Shown here: piece after piece, positions 1 through 10,049 of the stretch
How the letters are laid out: every line of letters starts with the position of its first letter
Position numbering within the stretch: the first letter of the stretch is position 1
From: Pedobacter rhizosphaerae
GTDB lineage: Bacteria > Bacteroidota > Bacteroidia > Sphingobacteriales > Sphingobacteriaceae
NCBI RefSeq assembly: GCF_900111155.1
Contig: NZ_FOGG01000005.1
Span: 62,001 to 126,000 of the forward strand
Direction of reading: 5' to 3'
DNA: 64,000 nucleotides
The notes under the pieces: model-generated
Told to the model about the DNA's origin: nothing
The model's database searches: none
The model's input: only the letters and a program-made list of their open reading frames with translations
Made by a program: the position numbers and the translations under genes

Positions 1-2111
1 ATACAAAAGGTATCACTTCAACACAAGCCGATTTAGGTATTGAAGTAATTTTGGAATTGTTTTCTAAAAAAGGAATTACCAGGTTGTTTAACCATTCGGC
101 ATTAACCGATAAGGTAAGTGACAATTCTAAACGCATAATAGCCCTTCAGGAAGAATATATTAAAACCATTGATGCCGTAATTTCCTTTCTTCAGGGGAAG
201 AATCCAACTTTGGCATTACAAATCTGTAGTGGCGATTTTTTACCTGAAGCATCCCGATTTGCTCAATTAGAGGAATTAGATTGGGCTTTCGGTGCCATGG
301 GTACCCAGGATAAGGCTAAACATCTGGCAACGCTTTATCTGGAAGATATTTCTGATTTTATTGTAGAATGTATTGATGAAAATTTTGGCTTTAGCCGCTA
401 CGCAGAGCGATTGGGGAGAAGTGCGAACTCTTTCGACGAATTATACGAGATTTTAAACGCGCCATTAAGTTATATTGATGAAGTGCTTATTACCGTACTA
501 AAAGAGAAAATAGCCCTCATCCAACCCCAATTATTTCTCATTTCCGTGCCCTTTCCGGGCAACTTGTATAGTGCTTTCCGCTGTGCACAATGGATCAAAG
601 CCAATCACTCCGAAATTAAAGTTTCTATGGGCGGTGGATTTCCCAATACAGAATTACGCTCGCTAAAAGATGAACGGGTTTTTGAGTTTTTTGATTTTAT
701 TACCCTTGATGATGGCGAATTGCCAATTGAGTTACTCTATCATAATATTAGTCAGGATATCCCTGAAGCAGCCAAAACCTATAAACGAACCTTTCTCTTA
801 GAAAATAATCAAGTCGTTTACCGCAATGACTCCTTTAGAAATGATTATAAACAATCGGACGTAGGTACACCAGATTATAGCGATTTATTGCTGGATCAGT
901 ACATTTCTGTCATCGAAATCGTAAATCCAATGCATAGGATGTGGAGCGACGGGCGCTGGAATAAACTCACTATGGCTCACGGTTGTTATTGGGGAAAATG
1001 TACCTTCTGCGATATTTCTTTAGATTATATCAGGGTTTATGAGCCTGTGGCAGCCAGAGAGATTGTAGATCGGATAGAGCAATTAGTAGCACAAACCGGA
1101 CAAAATGGTTTCCACTTTGTGGATGAGGCAGCACCTCCGGCTTTAATGAGAGAAGTAGCCCTGGAGATTTTAAGAAGAGGCCTTGCAGTAACCTGGTGGA
1201 CAAACATTCGTTTCGAAAAGAGCTTTACCAGAGATTTGTGCTTATTGCTAAAAGCATCTGGTTGTATTGCTGTTTCCGGGGGATTAGAAGTGGCTTCGGA
1301 TCGTTTGTTGAAGCTGATTGATAAAGGTGTTACCGTTGAGCAAGTGGCTAAAGTTACCCGGAATTTTACCGAAGCAGGGGTTATGGTTCATGCTTACCTC
1401 ATGTATGGTTACCCTACGCAAACCGTACAGGAAACTGTAGATAGCCTGGAAATGGTGAGGCAGCTGTTTGAAGCTGGTGTGCTACAATCGGGCTTTTGGC
1501 ACCAGTTTGCCATGACCGCTCACAGTCCCGTGGGCATGTACCCGGAAAAATTTGGGGTGGTAAAAGAAACCAATTGTGTAGGTACTTTTGCGAATAACGA
1601 CATCAATTACATCGATAAAACAGGCATAGACCATAATAAATTTAGTTACGGCCTAAAGAAATCACTGTTTAATTTCATGCATGGCATCTGCTTCGATTAT
1701 GAATTACAAGATTGGTTTGATTTTAAAATACCAAGAACTAAGATAAGCGCTGATTTTATTGAAAAGGCATTGGTTGATCACGATCTCTTTAACATCAAAC
1801 CTACTGCAAAAGTGGTTTGGATGGGAAGAAAACCTGCTGTAGATTATTTCACTAAAACCAAAAAAGGCAACTCCTGGGAGATGGCCTCTTTAACTTTTCA
1901 CGACAAGAAGGAAACATTTACCATTCAAACCAATCAGAAAGAAGGAGTTTGGTTAATGGCTTTGTTGGATAAGATCAGGATTGCAAGCGATAAAGTATAC
2001 ACTTTCCAGGAAGTAAAAGCTGATTTCGAAGCTGAAATGGAAAACTTTGAACTCTTCTGGTACTCCAAACCCATCAATACCTTAAGAGATTATGGTCTTT
2101 TGGTGTTGTAA
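1..2111 (+). CDS. B12-binding-type radical SAM protein, 5' partial
   Basis: The reading frame is open to the left window edge and continues in protein-like sequence upstream of the TTG at 51, so the true start lies outside the window and TTG 51 is not the start. The N-terminal half looks like a cobalamin-binding Rossmann domain (GGGFPN about 190 residues after position 51). It is followed by a radical SAM barrel with the cluster motif GCYWGKCTFC at 981-1010. The cysteines are spaced C-X4-C-X2-C rather than the usual C-X3-C-X2-C. Such proteins use a 4Fe-4S cluster and S-adenosylmethionine for radical chemistry; the substrate cannot be told from sequence. No partner gene is visible downstream, where a convergent gene follows beyond a repeat block. 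Confidence 0.8.
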   Translation, partial: TKGITSTQADLGIEVILELFSKKGITRLFNHSALTDKVSDNSKRIIALQEEYIKTIDAVISFLQGKNPTLALQICSGDFLPEASRFAQLEELDWAFGAMGTQDKAKHLATLYLEDISDFIVECIDENFGFSRYAERLGRSANSFDELYEILNAPLSYIDEVLITVLKEKIALIQPQLFLISVPFPGNLYSAFRCAQWIKANHSEIKVSMGGGFPNTELRSLKDERVFEFFDFITLDDGELPIELLYHNISQDIPEAAKTYKRTFLLENNQVVYRNDSFRNDYKQSDVGTPDYSDLLLDQYISVIEIVNPMHRMWSDGRWNKLTMAHGCYWGKCTFCDISLDYIRVYEPVAAREIVDRIEQLVAQTGQNGFHFVDEAAPPALMREVALEILRRGLAVTWWTNIRFEKSFTRDLCLLLKASGCIAVSGGLEVASDRLLKLIDKGVTVEQVAKVTRNFTEAGVMVHAYLMYGYPTQTVQETVDSLEMVRQLFEAGVLQSGFWHQFAMTAHSPVGMYPEKFGVVKETNCVGTFANNDINYIDKTGIDHNKFSYGLKKSLFNFMHGICFDYELQDWFDFKIPRTKISADFIEKALVDHDLFNIKPTAKVVWMGRKPAVDYFTKTKKGNSWEMASLTFHDKKETFTIQTNQKEGVWLMALLDKIRIASDKVYTFQEVKADFEAEMENFELFWYSKPINTLRDYGLLVL

Positions 2112-2130
2112 TAGAAGAGAAATTAGAGAA

Positions 2131-2434
2131 TTAGTGAATGATAGAATGAGTGGATGATTGAATGGGGGATTCGCTATTAACACTCACTCATTCAAAACTC
2201 ACTCATTTAAAATTAGTGAATGAGAGAATGATTGAATGAGGGATTCGCTATTAACATTCACTCATTCAAAATTCAGTCATTTAAAATTAGTGATTGATAG
2301 AATGATTGAATGAGGGATTCGCTATTAACATTCACTCATTCAAAACTCAGTCATTTAAAATTAGTGAATGAGAGAATGATAGAATGAGGGATTCGCTATT
2401 AACATTCACTCATTCAAAACTCAGTCATTCAATC
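2131..2434. repeat. Tandem repeat, about four 74-bp units
   Basis: The marker GGATTCGCTATTAAC begins at 2167, 2241, 2315 and 2389, exactly 74 bases apart each time. The first unit carries about 8 extra bases on its left side. Within units, TTGAATGAG and its reverse complement CTCATTCAA flank the marker, so each unit can fold into a hairpin. Units abut without unique spacers. The array fills the gap between the convergent radical SAM and amidohydrolase genes. It contains no open frame that looks coding. It could be a minisatellite or a multi-hairpin transcription barrier. Confidence 0.9.
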
Positions 2435-2441
2435 ATTCCCC

Positions 2442-5400
2442 TTAATCGCAATGCGGTACCGTATACGTCCAGGTTTCAGACTCCCCATTCGGAATAATAT
2501 ATCCGTTACCTCTGGCATTTTCGAACCATAATTTACCCCGAAGTTTTTCTCTTGTGCCCACTTCATTCATGGTTGCACTGTCGTAAAGACGGCCGTTAAT
2601 CATAACATATTTAATTTTTTCCGAATTACGGATATCATCCAAAGGATTGGCATCCATAATTACCAGGTCGGCTAGCTTACCCACCTCTAATGAGCCAATT
2701 TCTTTATTCATACCCAAATAGCTCGCGCCATTTAAAGTTGCATTTCTAATCGCCTGAAGCGGGGAGAAGCCTCCTTGAACCATCATCCACAGCTCCCAGT
2801 GCGCACCTAAGCCCTGAATTTGTCCGTGGGCACCTAAGTTTACTTTCGTTCCACCATCGGCAATCTGTTTAGTCGCTTTGGCAATATCAATATGGTTGTA
2901 ATCGCTGTACTCAGATGTGGTTCTTCGTCTTGCCCTCGAATCAATGATAGACCGTGGGGTAAAACTCATTAACTTTTCATTTTCCCAAACATTGGTCCTG
3001 TCATACCAATAATTTTCGCCCCATTGGCCGCCATAGGCTACAATTAAAGTAGGAGTATAGCCTACTTCGGTATTGTTCCAAAGCGTGGTTACATCTTTAT
3101 ATATGGGTAAAACAGGGATACTGTGCTCAATCCCGGTGTGTCCATCCGCAATCATGTTCATGTTATGGAAAAATGTCGATCCACCCTCAGGTACAACCTC
3201 CATTTTTAACTGGCGCGCAGCTTCCAAAATCTGTTGACGTTGCTCTCTTCTAGGTTGATTGTAAGATTTTACAGAGAAGGCACCTACAGCTTTTAGTCTT
3301 CTTAAGTTCGTTAAAGCATCTTCAAGGCTATTAATCACCACCTTGAAATCGCCATCTGCACCATATAAAATTGATCCTGTAGAATAAACTCTTGGCCCAA
3401 TCAATCTTCCGGCTTTAAGCATTTCGCTCTGGCTGAAAACCATTTCTGTGTTGCTAGATGGATCATGGGATGTGGTTACACCAAAGGCCAGGTTAGCCAT
3501 ATAGCTCCAGTCACTTTGTGGCGTAATTCCATCAGGACTTGTACGTAAATGCGCATGCACATCAATAATACCTGGCATAATGGTTTTACCCTGAACATCG
3601 ATCACTTTTGCATTGGCGGGGATCGTAACTGCATCAGCTTTTCCAAGCGCGGTAATTTTATTTCCATCGGTAAGGATAGTTCCATTTTCGATTACTTCAT
3701 CACCTTTCATGGAAATTATTCTGGCACCCTTTAAGGCGATTAAGCCTGTTGGCAGGTCTGATTTGAATACCAGGTTGATGTCAGTTGAACTGGCTTGAGC
3801 TTTAGGTGTCTTACCATCAAAATTAAACGCTTCCTCAACGCCAATTGTAAAATACTTTGGTCCCAATGTCCAATGCAGATTTTTACTATCCGCACTCCAC
3901 TGAATATAAGTGCCACCATCGGTAGTTACCTTTGTTACAGGAATAGCTTTGTTCCCTGCAGATGCATCCTGAGCCCCTCCAATATTGATCATTGGGGTGA
4001 TGTAAACGTTAAAGAGCTCGTTAAAGGCCAGCCACTTGTTGTCTGGACTTATCACAAACTGATTGGCATATTGAGAAGTAAAGTGTGTACGCTCGTTTGC
4101 ACCGTTTAAATCGATACTTTTTAATGCTTTTTTACCATCTGCATTGCTTTGGAAATAGATTCTGGTATCGGTGTTATTAAATTGCGGACGAATACCATTC
4201 TCCGAAACCAATGTTTTAGATCCGCCATTGGCAGGCATGATAAAAATTCCGGTTCCACGGCCATAATTATAACCTAAAACATCGTTTCCAGTCCCTTTTC
4301 TAAAAACTATCTTATCACCTTTGCTGGAGTATTGTGGCGAATAATAGAACCCTTTTTCATCACTTAAGGTAATTAATTTACCTGATTTAAGATCTGCGCG
4401 TTTAATTGCTCCCCGTAGTTCATCGTTCCAGGTGGTAAAAACAACATATTTGCCATCTGGACTAAAGCTGGGTTCGAATTCAAAATCCAAGCCATTGGTT
4501 AATCGTTCAGGTGTACCATTTGGAAGCTCTTGTTTGTAAAGGAAACCAGCGGCATTGAAAACAATTGTTTTTCCATCTGGAGAAGTAACCAGCTGACGCA
4601 ACATTTTGGCATTAAACTCATTACTGAAAACTTGTTGTTCAAAGTGTAAGGCCTTCTGAACGGTTTGTATCGTGTTTGCCTGAAAAGGAATTTCTGAATT
4701 AATTAAGCTTGCAACTTCTGTTTTCCTGATTTTTCCTTTGGCATAGAACACCAGGCTTTTACTGTCGGGTGTCCAGGCAAAGTTGGGATAAACGCCAAAA
4801 ATGGCCCAGGTTTCCTGCTGGTCATGAGAAAGGTCGTCATTTACCGGCCATTCCTCACCCGTTTTAATGTTTTGTACATATAAGGTCGATTTCAATCTTA
4901 CCCGTTTTACAAAAGCAATATAATTTCCATCTGGCGAAACCTGTGGTCGGCAGGCACCTCCCTGTTCGTTGATCAGGGTACTCAGTTTCCCTGTATTCAA
5001 ATCAAGCTGGCGGATGGCGTAAATGGTGCCATTAGGATCCTTACTATATTCGAAATTAGGCCCTGGGGTAACGTCTTCACTAAAATAAAGGTATTTGCCA
5101 TCTGGCGAAACATTAGGCTCTCCGGCATCCTGCTGATCATTCTTGCGCTTGGTGAGTTGCACTCCGTCGCCACCGTTAATGCTGTACATCCACATTTCTC
5201 CTGCTCCTAAAGAGCGCGAAGCCGTAAAATGCTTTCTTGCCACTATATATTCGCTATTAGGCATCCAGGTGGCATTGTTCAATAACCTGAAACTTTCCTT
5301 AGTAATTTGTTTCTTTTCAGATCCGTCACGGTTCATTATCCAGATATTATCGCCGCCACTCTTATCGCTGGTATAAGAAATGTACTTACCGTTCGGACTA

Positions 5401-5669
5401 AAACGAGGTTGAACGTCCCAGGCAATACCTCCGCTAATGAGTTTAGCTCCTCCACCCGTAATGGGCATAGTGTAAATATCACCAAGAAGATCAAAGACAA
5501 TTTCCTGTCCATCCGGACTTACATCCAGATTCATCCAGGTGCCCTCGTTGGTGTTTAAGGTAAAGTTCTTCGTAGTGCCCTGATATTTTTCAATATCCCA
5601 CTTTTTTTCTTGAGCTGAGGTAGTTAAAAATAATAAGGAGAGTGCGGGCAGGATGTAGCGTGATTTCAT
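2442..5669 (-). CDS. Secreted TolB-like propeller/amidohydrolase fusion protein
   Basis: This is a protein of about 1075 residues. I start it at the Met of MKSRYILPALSLLFLTTSAQ, because that gives a clean signal peptide; the frame runs 11 codons further upstream without one. The first ~620 residues hold repeated SPDGKY/SPDGNY motifs (PD40/WD40-like blades, as in TolB). The C-terminal ~430 residues are a metal-dependent amidohydrolase: HAH near residue 703, a later conserved HTGIEH near 846, GAHGQ near 950, and the family's closing GSLEVGKLADLVIMD. It probably hydrolyses an amide, peptide or cyclic substrate in the periplasm or outside; the substrate is unknown. It is convergent with the radical SAM gene and divergent from recQ. 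Confidence 0.85.
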   Translation of the reverse strand: MKSRYILPALSLLFLTTSAQEKKWDIEKYQGTTKNFTLNTNEGTWMNLDVSPDGQEIVFDLLGDIYTMPITGGGAKLISGGIAWDVQPRFSPNGKYISYTSDKSGGDNIWIMNRDGSEKKQITKESFRLLNNATWMPNSEYIVARKHFTASRSLGAGEMWMYSINGGDGVQLTKRKNDQQDAGEPNVSPDGKYLYFSEDVTPGPNFEYSKDPNGTIYAIRQLDLNTGKLSTLINEQGGACRPQVSPDGNYIAFVKRVRLKSTLYVQNIKTGEEWPVNDDLSHDQQETWAIFGVYPNFAWTPDSKSLVFYAKGKIRKTEVASLINSEIPFQANTIQTVQKALHFEQQVFSNEFNAKMLRQLVTSPDGKTIVFNAAGFLYKQELPNGTPERLTNGLDFEFEPSFSPDGKYVVFTTWNDELRGAIKRADLKSGKLITLSDEKGFYYSPQYSSKGDKIVFRKGTGNDVLGYNYGRGTGIFIMPANGGSKTLVSENGIRPQFNNTDTRIYFQSNADGKKALKSIDLNGANERTHFTSQYANQFVISPDNKWLAFNELFNVYITPMINIGGAQDASAGNKAIPVTKVTTDGGTYIQWSADSKNLHWTLGPKYFTIGVEEAFNFDGKTPKAQASSTDINLVFKSDLPTGLIALKGARIISMKGDEVIENGTILTDGNKITALGKADAVTIPANAKVIDVQGKTIMPGIIDVHAHLRTSPDGITPQSDWSYMANLAFGVTTSHDPSSNTEMVFSQSEMLKAGRLIGPRVYSTGSILYGADGDFKVVINSLEDALTNLRRLKAVGAFSVKSYNQPRREQRQQILEAARQLKMEVVPEGGSTFFHNMNMIADGHTGIEHSIPVLPIYKDVTTLWNNTEVGYTPTLIVAYGGQWGENYWYDRTNVWENEKLMSFTPRSIIDSRARRRTTSEYSDYNHIDIAKATKQIADGGTKVNLGAHGQIQGLGAHWELWMMVQGGFSPLQAIRNATLNGASYLGMNKEIGSLEVGKLADLVIMDANPLDDIRNSEKIKYVMINGRLYDSATMNEVGTREKLRGKLWFENARGNGYIIPNGESETWTYTVPHCD

Positions 5670-5719
5670 TAAATGATGATTAAATCTGCCGCAATTTAGC
5701 AATATCGGTAGGTTTTTTA

Positions 5720-5727
5720 TAGTTTTG
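5720..5727 (+). promoter_or_regulatory. Candidate -7 box upstream of recQ
   Basis: TAGTTTTG matches the Bacteroidota -7 consensus TAnnTTTG and ends 13 bases before the recQ ATG. A weak TTTA at 5695-5698 could serve as the -33 element with 21 bases between. The match is by eye only. Confidence 0.4.
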
Positions 5728-5740
5728 ATACCGCCGATTT

Positions 5741-7633
5741 ATGACAGCAATAGAGATTTTACAAAAGTATTGGGGATATCCCGCCTTCAGGCCTTTGCAA
5801 CAGGAGATTATTGCCGCTGCGTTAGATGGTAAAGATAGTTTGGCGCTTTTACCTACCGGAGGAGGGAAATCTATTTGCTTTCAGGTTCCGGCCTTGGTAA
5901 AAGAAGGAATCTGTATTGTAGTTTCCCCGTTAATTGCCCTGATGAAAGATCAGGTAGAAAACCTTAAAGCCAAAGGGATTGAAGCCATTGCCATTTATGC
6001 CGGTATGGGCAAGAGAGAGATTGATATCTTGCTTGACAACTGTATATATGGTAAAATAAAGTTTCTCTATCTCTCGCCAGAACGTTTATTGTCTGATTTG
6101 GTTCGCACAAGGATATCTTATATGAATGTGAACCTGATTGCGGTAGATGAGGCACATTGTATTTCTCAGTGGGGTTATGATTTTCGCCCTCCTTATCAGC
6201 AAATCGCTAAGCTTCGTGAAATATTGCCCTATGTACCCGTTTTAGCGCTTACAGCCACAGCCACTTCTTTTGTAAGGAAAGATATTGTGGAGAAGCTGGA
6301 GATGAAAGATCCGCAGGTTTTTATTAAAAGCTTTGCTAGAGATAACCTTAGTTATGTGGTTTTTAATAAGGAAGATAAGTATAAAAAACTTATTGAAATT
6401 TGCAATAATGTAAAAGGAACCGGATTAGTATATGTACGCAACAGAAGAGAAACCGCAGAGGTATCTAACTTCTTGAACCGCAACCAAATTAAGGCAGATT
6501 TTTACCATGCAGGACTAGAAAGAGACAGTCGTTTTAAAAAACAGGAAGATTGGAAGCTAAATAAAACCAGGGTAATGGTGGCTACCAACGCCTTTGGGAT
6601 GGGGATAGACAAGGCCGACGTTAGGTTTGTTATTCATTTAGATCTACCCGAAAGCTTAGAAGCCTACTATCAAGAGGCTGGAAGAGCTGGGCGAGATGAG
6701 AAAAGAAGTTATGCAGTTTTACTGGCTAATCAGGCAGATGTTGCAGGATTGGAAAGTAGGTATGTAGAGCGTTTCCCAAGTCCTGATGAGATTAGAAAAA
6801 TATATCATTATCTGGGGAATTACTTTCAACTGGCTTTTGGCGCTGGTGAAGGTTTAACATTTACTTTTGATGTAGCTGATTTCTGTAAGCGGTTTAATAT
6901 TAGTGTTTTAAAAGTATTGTCTGGATTGAAGTTTCTGGAACATGACGGTTATCTTACGCTGTCTGAAAGTGTATTTCTCCCTTCAAGGTTGATGTTCACT
7001 GCCAGTCATGAAGATGTGTACCGCTTTCAGATTGAGAACAGGGCTTTCGATCCAATCATTAAAACCATTTTACGCTCGCATGGCGGTGCCTTTGATGGTT
7101 TTGTTAAAATAAATGAGGCTGATATCGCCAAGAAAATAGGCGTTTCCTACAAGGATGTAATAGTGGTTTTAACTCAGCTACAATCGATAGATTTGTTGAA
7201 TTACATTCAGCAAACTGATCAGCCACAACTCCAGTATGTGAGGGCAAGAGTAGATATGGACCATTTTGATTTGGATGTGAAATATTTACTGCTCAGAAAA
7301 GAGATTTTACTCAAGCAAATTGAAGCTGTAGTGAATTACACCAGTGCCCATACTTGCCGGAGCATTCAGCTGCTAACTTATTTTGATGAACCCAACGGAG
7401 ATAAATGTGGCGTGTGCGATGTTTGTCTTGCAGAGAAAAAAGCCGGAATGGAGGGGCAGAAGCAAGATGAAATAGATTATGAAATCGTTTCAATGTTGCA
7501 GCAAAATCCTTTAAGCTTAGATGAACTTGTTCCCAATATTAAAAATGGCACTGAGAATGAAAGGCTTGATGCCATTCGCGAATTATTAGATGCCGGCAAA
7601 ATAAAAACTGATGGGAAGAAGTATTATCTTTAG
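5741..7633 (+). CDS. recQ: RecQ-family ATP-dependent DNA helicase
   Basis: This is a 630-residue superfamily 2, 3'-5' DNA helicase acting in recombination and replication-fork repair. Visible motifs are PTGGGKSICFQVPAL (Walker A, about residue 40), DEAHCISQWGYDFR (motif II and RecQ loop, about 135), ALTATAT (motif III) and YQEAGRAGRDE (motif VI). The zinc-binding RQC cysteines lie at about 537-565 (TCRS, then CGVCDVC). A winged-helix region follows, but there is no HRDC domain, so it is one of the shorter RecQ forms. Several Bacteroidota encode more than one RecQ, so it may not be the only copy. ATG start; no gene overlaps it. Confidence 0.93.
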   Translation: MTAIEILQKYWGYPAFRPLQQEIIAAALDGKDSLALLPTGGGKSICFQVPALVKEGICIVVSPLIALMKDQVENLKAKGIEAIAIYAGMGKREIDILLDNCIYGKIKFLYLSPERLLSDLVRTRISYMNVNLIAVDEAHCISQWGYDFRPPYQQIAKLREILPYVPVLALTATATSFVRKDIVEKLEMKDPQVFIKSFARDNLSYVVFNKEDKYKKLIEICNNVKGTGLVYVRNRRETAEVSNFLNRNQIKADFYHAGLERDSRFKKQEDWKLNKTRVMVATNAFGMGIDKADVRFVIHLDLPESLEAYYQEAGRAGRDEKRSYAVLLANQADVAGLESRYVERFPSPDEIRKIYHYLGNYFQLAFGAGEGLTFTFDVADFCKRFNISVLKVLSGLKFLEHDGYLTLSESVFLPSRLMFTASHEDVYRFQIENRAFDPIIKTILRSHGGAFDGFVKINEADIAKKIGVSYKDVIVVLTQLQSIDLLNYIQQTDQPQLQYVRARVDMDHFDLDVKYLLLRKEILLKQIEAVVNYTSAHTCRSIQLLTYFDEPNGDKCGVCDVCLAEKKAGMEGQKQDEIDYEIVSMLQQNPLSLDELVPNIKNGTENERLDAIRELLDAGKIKTDGKKYYL

Positions 7634-7760
7634 GCCTGTTTTCAGTTGGCAGTTTTGAATTAACAGTTTTCAGTTCGCTTTAAGCAGTTAACCAATCAGA
7701 CCGTTCAGCAATTCAACAGTTTAACAAACAAACTAAACCACACCGTCATTCCCAAAAAAA

Positions 7761-9068
7761 ATGATACAAAAAAACAACAAGAAAACCATCCGTTCATGGG
7801 CATTCTTTGATTGGGCAAACTCCGCCTATAATTTAGTTATTACCTCAACAATTTTTCCTGCTTACTATACCATCATCACCACCACCAAGGAACATGGAGA
7901 TAAAGTGGTTTTCTTTGGAAGAACCTTTGTTAACACCTCTCTCTCCAATTATGCGCTGTCTTTTGCTTATTTGGTTATGGCGCTGCTTTTGCCCATTTTA
8001 TCATCCATTGCAGATAGGAGAGGAAACAAAAAATCATTCATGAAATTCTTTACCTATATGGGAGGGATGGCTTGTATTGGCTTGTATTTTTTTAAGTTAG
8101 ATACCTTGCAAATGAGCATAGTTTTCTTTGTTTTAGCGGCTATGGGCTATATTGGCGGGGTACTATTTAGTAATTCCTACCTTCCCGAAATTGCAACCGA
8201 AGAGCACCAGGATAGGGTGAGTGCGCAAGGATTTTCATATGGTTATATCGGTTCCGTACTCCTGCAAATCATCTGTTTCTTATTTGTATTAAAACCAGAG
8301 TGGTTTGGTATAGTGGATGAATCTTTTCCTCCTCGATTATCATTCCTACTGGTGGGTGTTTGGTGGATTGCATTTTCGCAGATTCCGTTTTCAGTTCTTC
8401 CCAATGGAAAGCCGCAATTAGATAAAGTGAAAACAAATATCATTAAGGATGGATTTGGAGAGCTAACCAAAGTATGGGGGCAGTTGAAACAGATTAAGAA
8501 ACTGAAAGGATTTTTATTGTCTTTCTTTTTTTATTCTATGGGTGTTCAAACCATTATGCTGGCCGCTGCTGGTTTTGCCGAGAAAACATTAAAATTAGGA
8601 ACAGCTAAGTTGATTGCCGTAATCCTGATTATCCAATTGGTAGCTATACCGGGAGCACTGTTAATGTCCTTTTTAGCGAAGAAAATAGGTAATATAAATG
8701 TCCTTATTATGGTTGTGCTCATTTGGATAGGCTGTTGCATTTATGGCTATAATATTGCAACCGAATATCAATTTTATGCTTTGGCCGCCATTGTAGGATT
8801 AATTATGGGGGGAATTCAATCATTGTCCCGCTCAACCTATTCTAAATATTTGCCTCAAAACACCCCGGATAGTACCTCATTCTTTAGTTTTTATGATGTT
8901 ACCGAAAAACTGGCCATTGTAATTGGTTTATTTAGTTTTGCTTATATAGAAGATTTAACCGGAAATATCCGTTACTCAATTATCGCCCTGGCATCATTTT
9001 TTATCATTGGATTAATCTTTTTGTTATTCTTGAAGAAAATCGAGGGTAAAGAATTGGTAAAATTGTAA
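7761..9068 (+). CDS. MFS transporter, Atg22/UMF1-like
   Basis: This is a 435-residue inner-membrane protein with about 12 hydrophobic segments. It opens with SWAFFDWANSAYNLVI, the signature of the Atg22/UMF1 branch of the major facilitator superfamily, which in fungi exports amino acids from vacuoles. The loop SSIADRRGNKKSFM is the expected cytoplasmic loop 2-3 motif. The substrate of bacterial members is not established. The 127-bp upstream gap is AT-rich and holds no clear promoter. lutA follows after 74 bp on the same strand, but joint transcription is uncertain. Confidence 0.85.
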   Translation: MIQKNNKKTIRSWAFFDWANSAYNLVITSTIFPAYYTIITTTKEHGDKVVFFGRTFVNTSLSNYALSFAYLVMALLLPILSSIADRRGNKKSFMKFFTYMGGMACIGLYFFKLDTLQMSIVFFVLAAMGYIGGVLFSNSYLPEIATEEHQDRVSAQGFSYGYIGSVLLQIICFLFVLKPEWFGIVDESFPPRLSFLLVGVWWIAFSQIPFSVLPNGKPQLDKVKTNIIKDGFGELTKVWGQLKQIKKLKGFLLSFFFYSMGVQTIMLAAAGFAEKTLKLGTAKLIAVILIIQLVAIPGALLMSFLAKKIGNINVLIMVVLIWIGCCIYGYNIATEYQFYALAAIVGLIMGGIQSLSRSTYSKYLPQNTPDSTSFFSFYDVTEKLAIVIGLFSFAYIEDLTGNIRYSIIALASFFIIGLIFLLFLKKIEGKELVKL

Positions 9069-9142
9069 GTTTGCAGGCTTAAGAAATGTTTATTGGTGAA
9101 GGCTTATCCTCATCATTCCTATAAAAACGTCAAAAATAATAG

Positions 9143-9880
9143 ATGAAAGTAGAATTGTTTGTCCCATGTTTTGTAGATCAGTTATATCCCGAAACCGCCT
9201 TTAATACGCTCAGGCTATTAGAGAAATCGGGTTGCGATGTAACCTACAATTCTAAACAAACCTGCTGCGGTCAGCCAGCCTACAATGCTGGTTACTGGGA
9301 TGAAGCCAAGCAGGTGGGTACAAAATTTTTAAACGATTTTACCGAAAATACTTATGTTGTAGCACCTTCGGCCTCTTGTGTGGGGATGATTAAGGGGGGC
9401 TATAATGATCTGTTCACCAATACCATTGTGCATAACAAATGCCGCAGTTTACAAGCCAATATCTGGGAACTGTCTGATTTCTTAGTGAATATCGCCAAAA
9501 AGGATTATTTCGGGGCAGAGTTAGAAGGGAAGGCTGTATATCATGACTCTTGCAGTGCGCTTCGTGAATGTAAAATTAAGGATGAGCCCCGTCAACTGCT
9601 TTCTAAAGTCCATGGATTGGAGATGATCGAAATGCAGGATACCGATATGTGCTGCGGTTTTGGGGGTACTTTTGCCGTAAAGTTCGATGCCATTTCATCT
9701 GCCATGGCCGAACAAAAAATTAATCATGCCCTTGCACAAAATGCAGATTATATCATCTCTACCGATTTATCTTGTTTGTTGCATCTTCAAGGCTATATCG
9801 ATAAAAATAATATCGCTATAAAAACCATGCATATAGCTGATGTTTTAACCAATGGTTGGTTGGAGAGTACCGAATATTAG
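9143..9880 (+). CDS. lutA: LutA/YkgE-type Fe-S protein
   Basis: This is a 245-residue protein with two cysteine-rich CCG domains: CCGQPAYNAG near residue 40 and CCGFGGTFA near 170, each preceded by further conserved cysteines (VPCFVD, DSCSALRECK). This is the architecture of LutA, the subunit of the LutABC L-lactate oxidation complex that is related to heterodisulfide reductase and glycolate oxidase Fe-S subunits. lutB and lutC are not in the window on either side, so here the gene stands alone. Its role in lactate oxidation is therefore inferred from family only. Confidence 0.85.
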   Translation: MKVELFVPCFVDQLYPETAFNTLRLLEKSGCDVTYNSKQTCCGQPAYNAGYWDEAKQVGTKFLNDFTENTYVVAPSASCVGMIKGGYNDLFTNTIVHNKCRSLQANIWELSDFLVNIAKKDYFGAELEGKAVYHDSCSALRECKIKDEPRQLLSKVHGLEMIEMQDTDMCCGFGGTFAVKFDAISSAMAEQKINHALAQNADYIISTDLSCLLHLQGYIDKNNIAIKTMHIADVLTNGWLESTEY

Positions 9881-9946
9881 CTGTTTTTTTACGTCTGAAC
9901 AGCAGTTATTTAACACTTTTTAACTCGCTTTGTGTTGCAACAATAA

Positions 9947-9954
9947 TAACTTTG
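9947..9954 (+). promoter_or_regulatory. Candidate -7 box for the GLPGLI-like gene
   Basis: TAACTTTG fits TAnnTTTG. A TTTG lies upstream at 9929-9932, but with 14 bases between rather than about 19. The start codon is 95 bases downstream. Weak support. Confidence 0.3.
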
Positions 9955-10049
9955 TTTAAACCATTTTAGTGGTTATGCATCTAAGTTAATCAGGTCATGG
10001 ATATAGCGCCATGATGGTACTTTGCATAACAAGACAAAATCAATAAAAA

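Noticed and set aside
2131-2434. Possible CRISPR array
   Set aside because: The 74-base units abut with no unique spacers, the repeat is longer than CRISPR repeats, and no cas gene is near.
3549-5558. Plus-strand open frames inside the amidohydrolase gene
   Set aside because: They lie antisense to a long, well-conserved coding sequence and show no protein-like features of their own.
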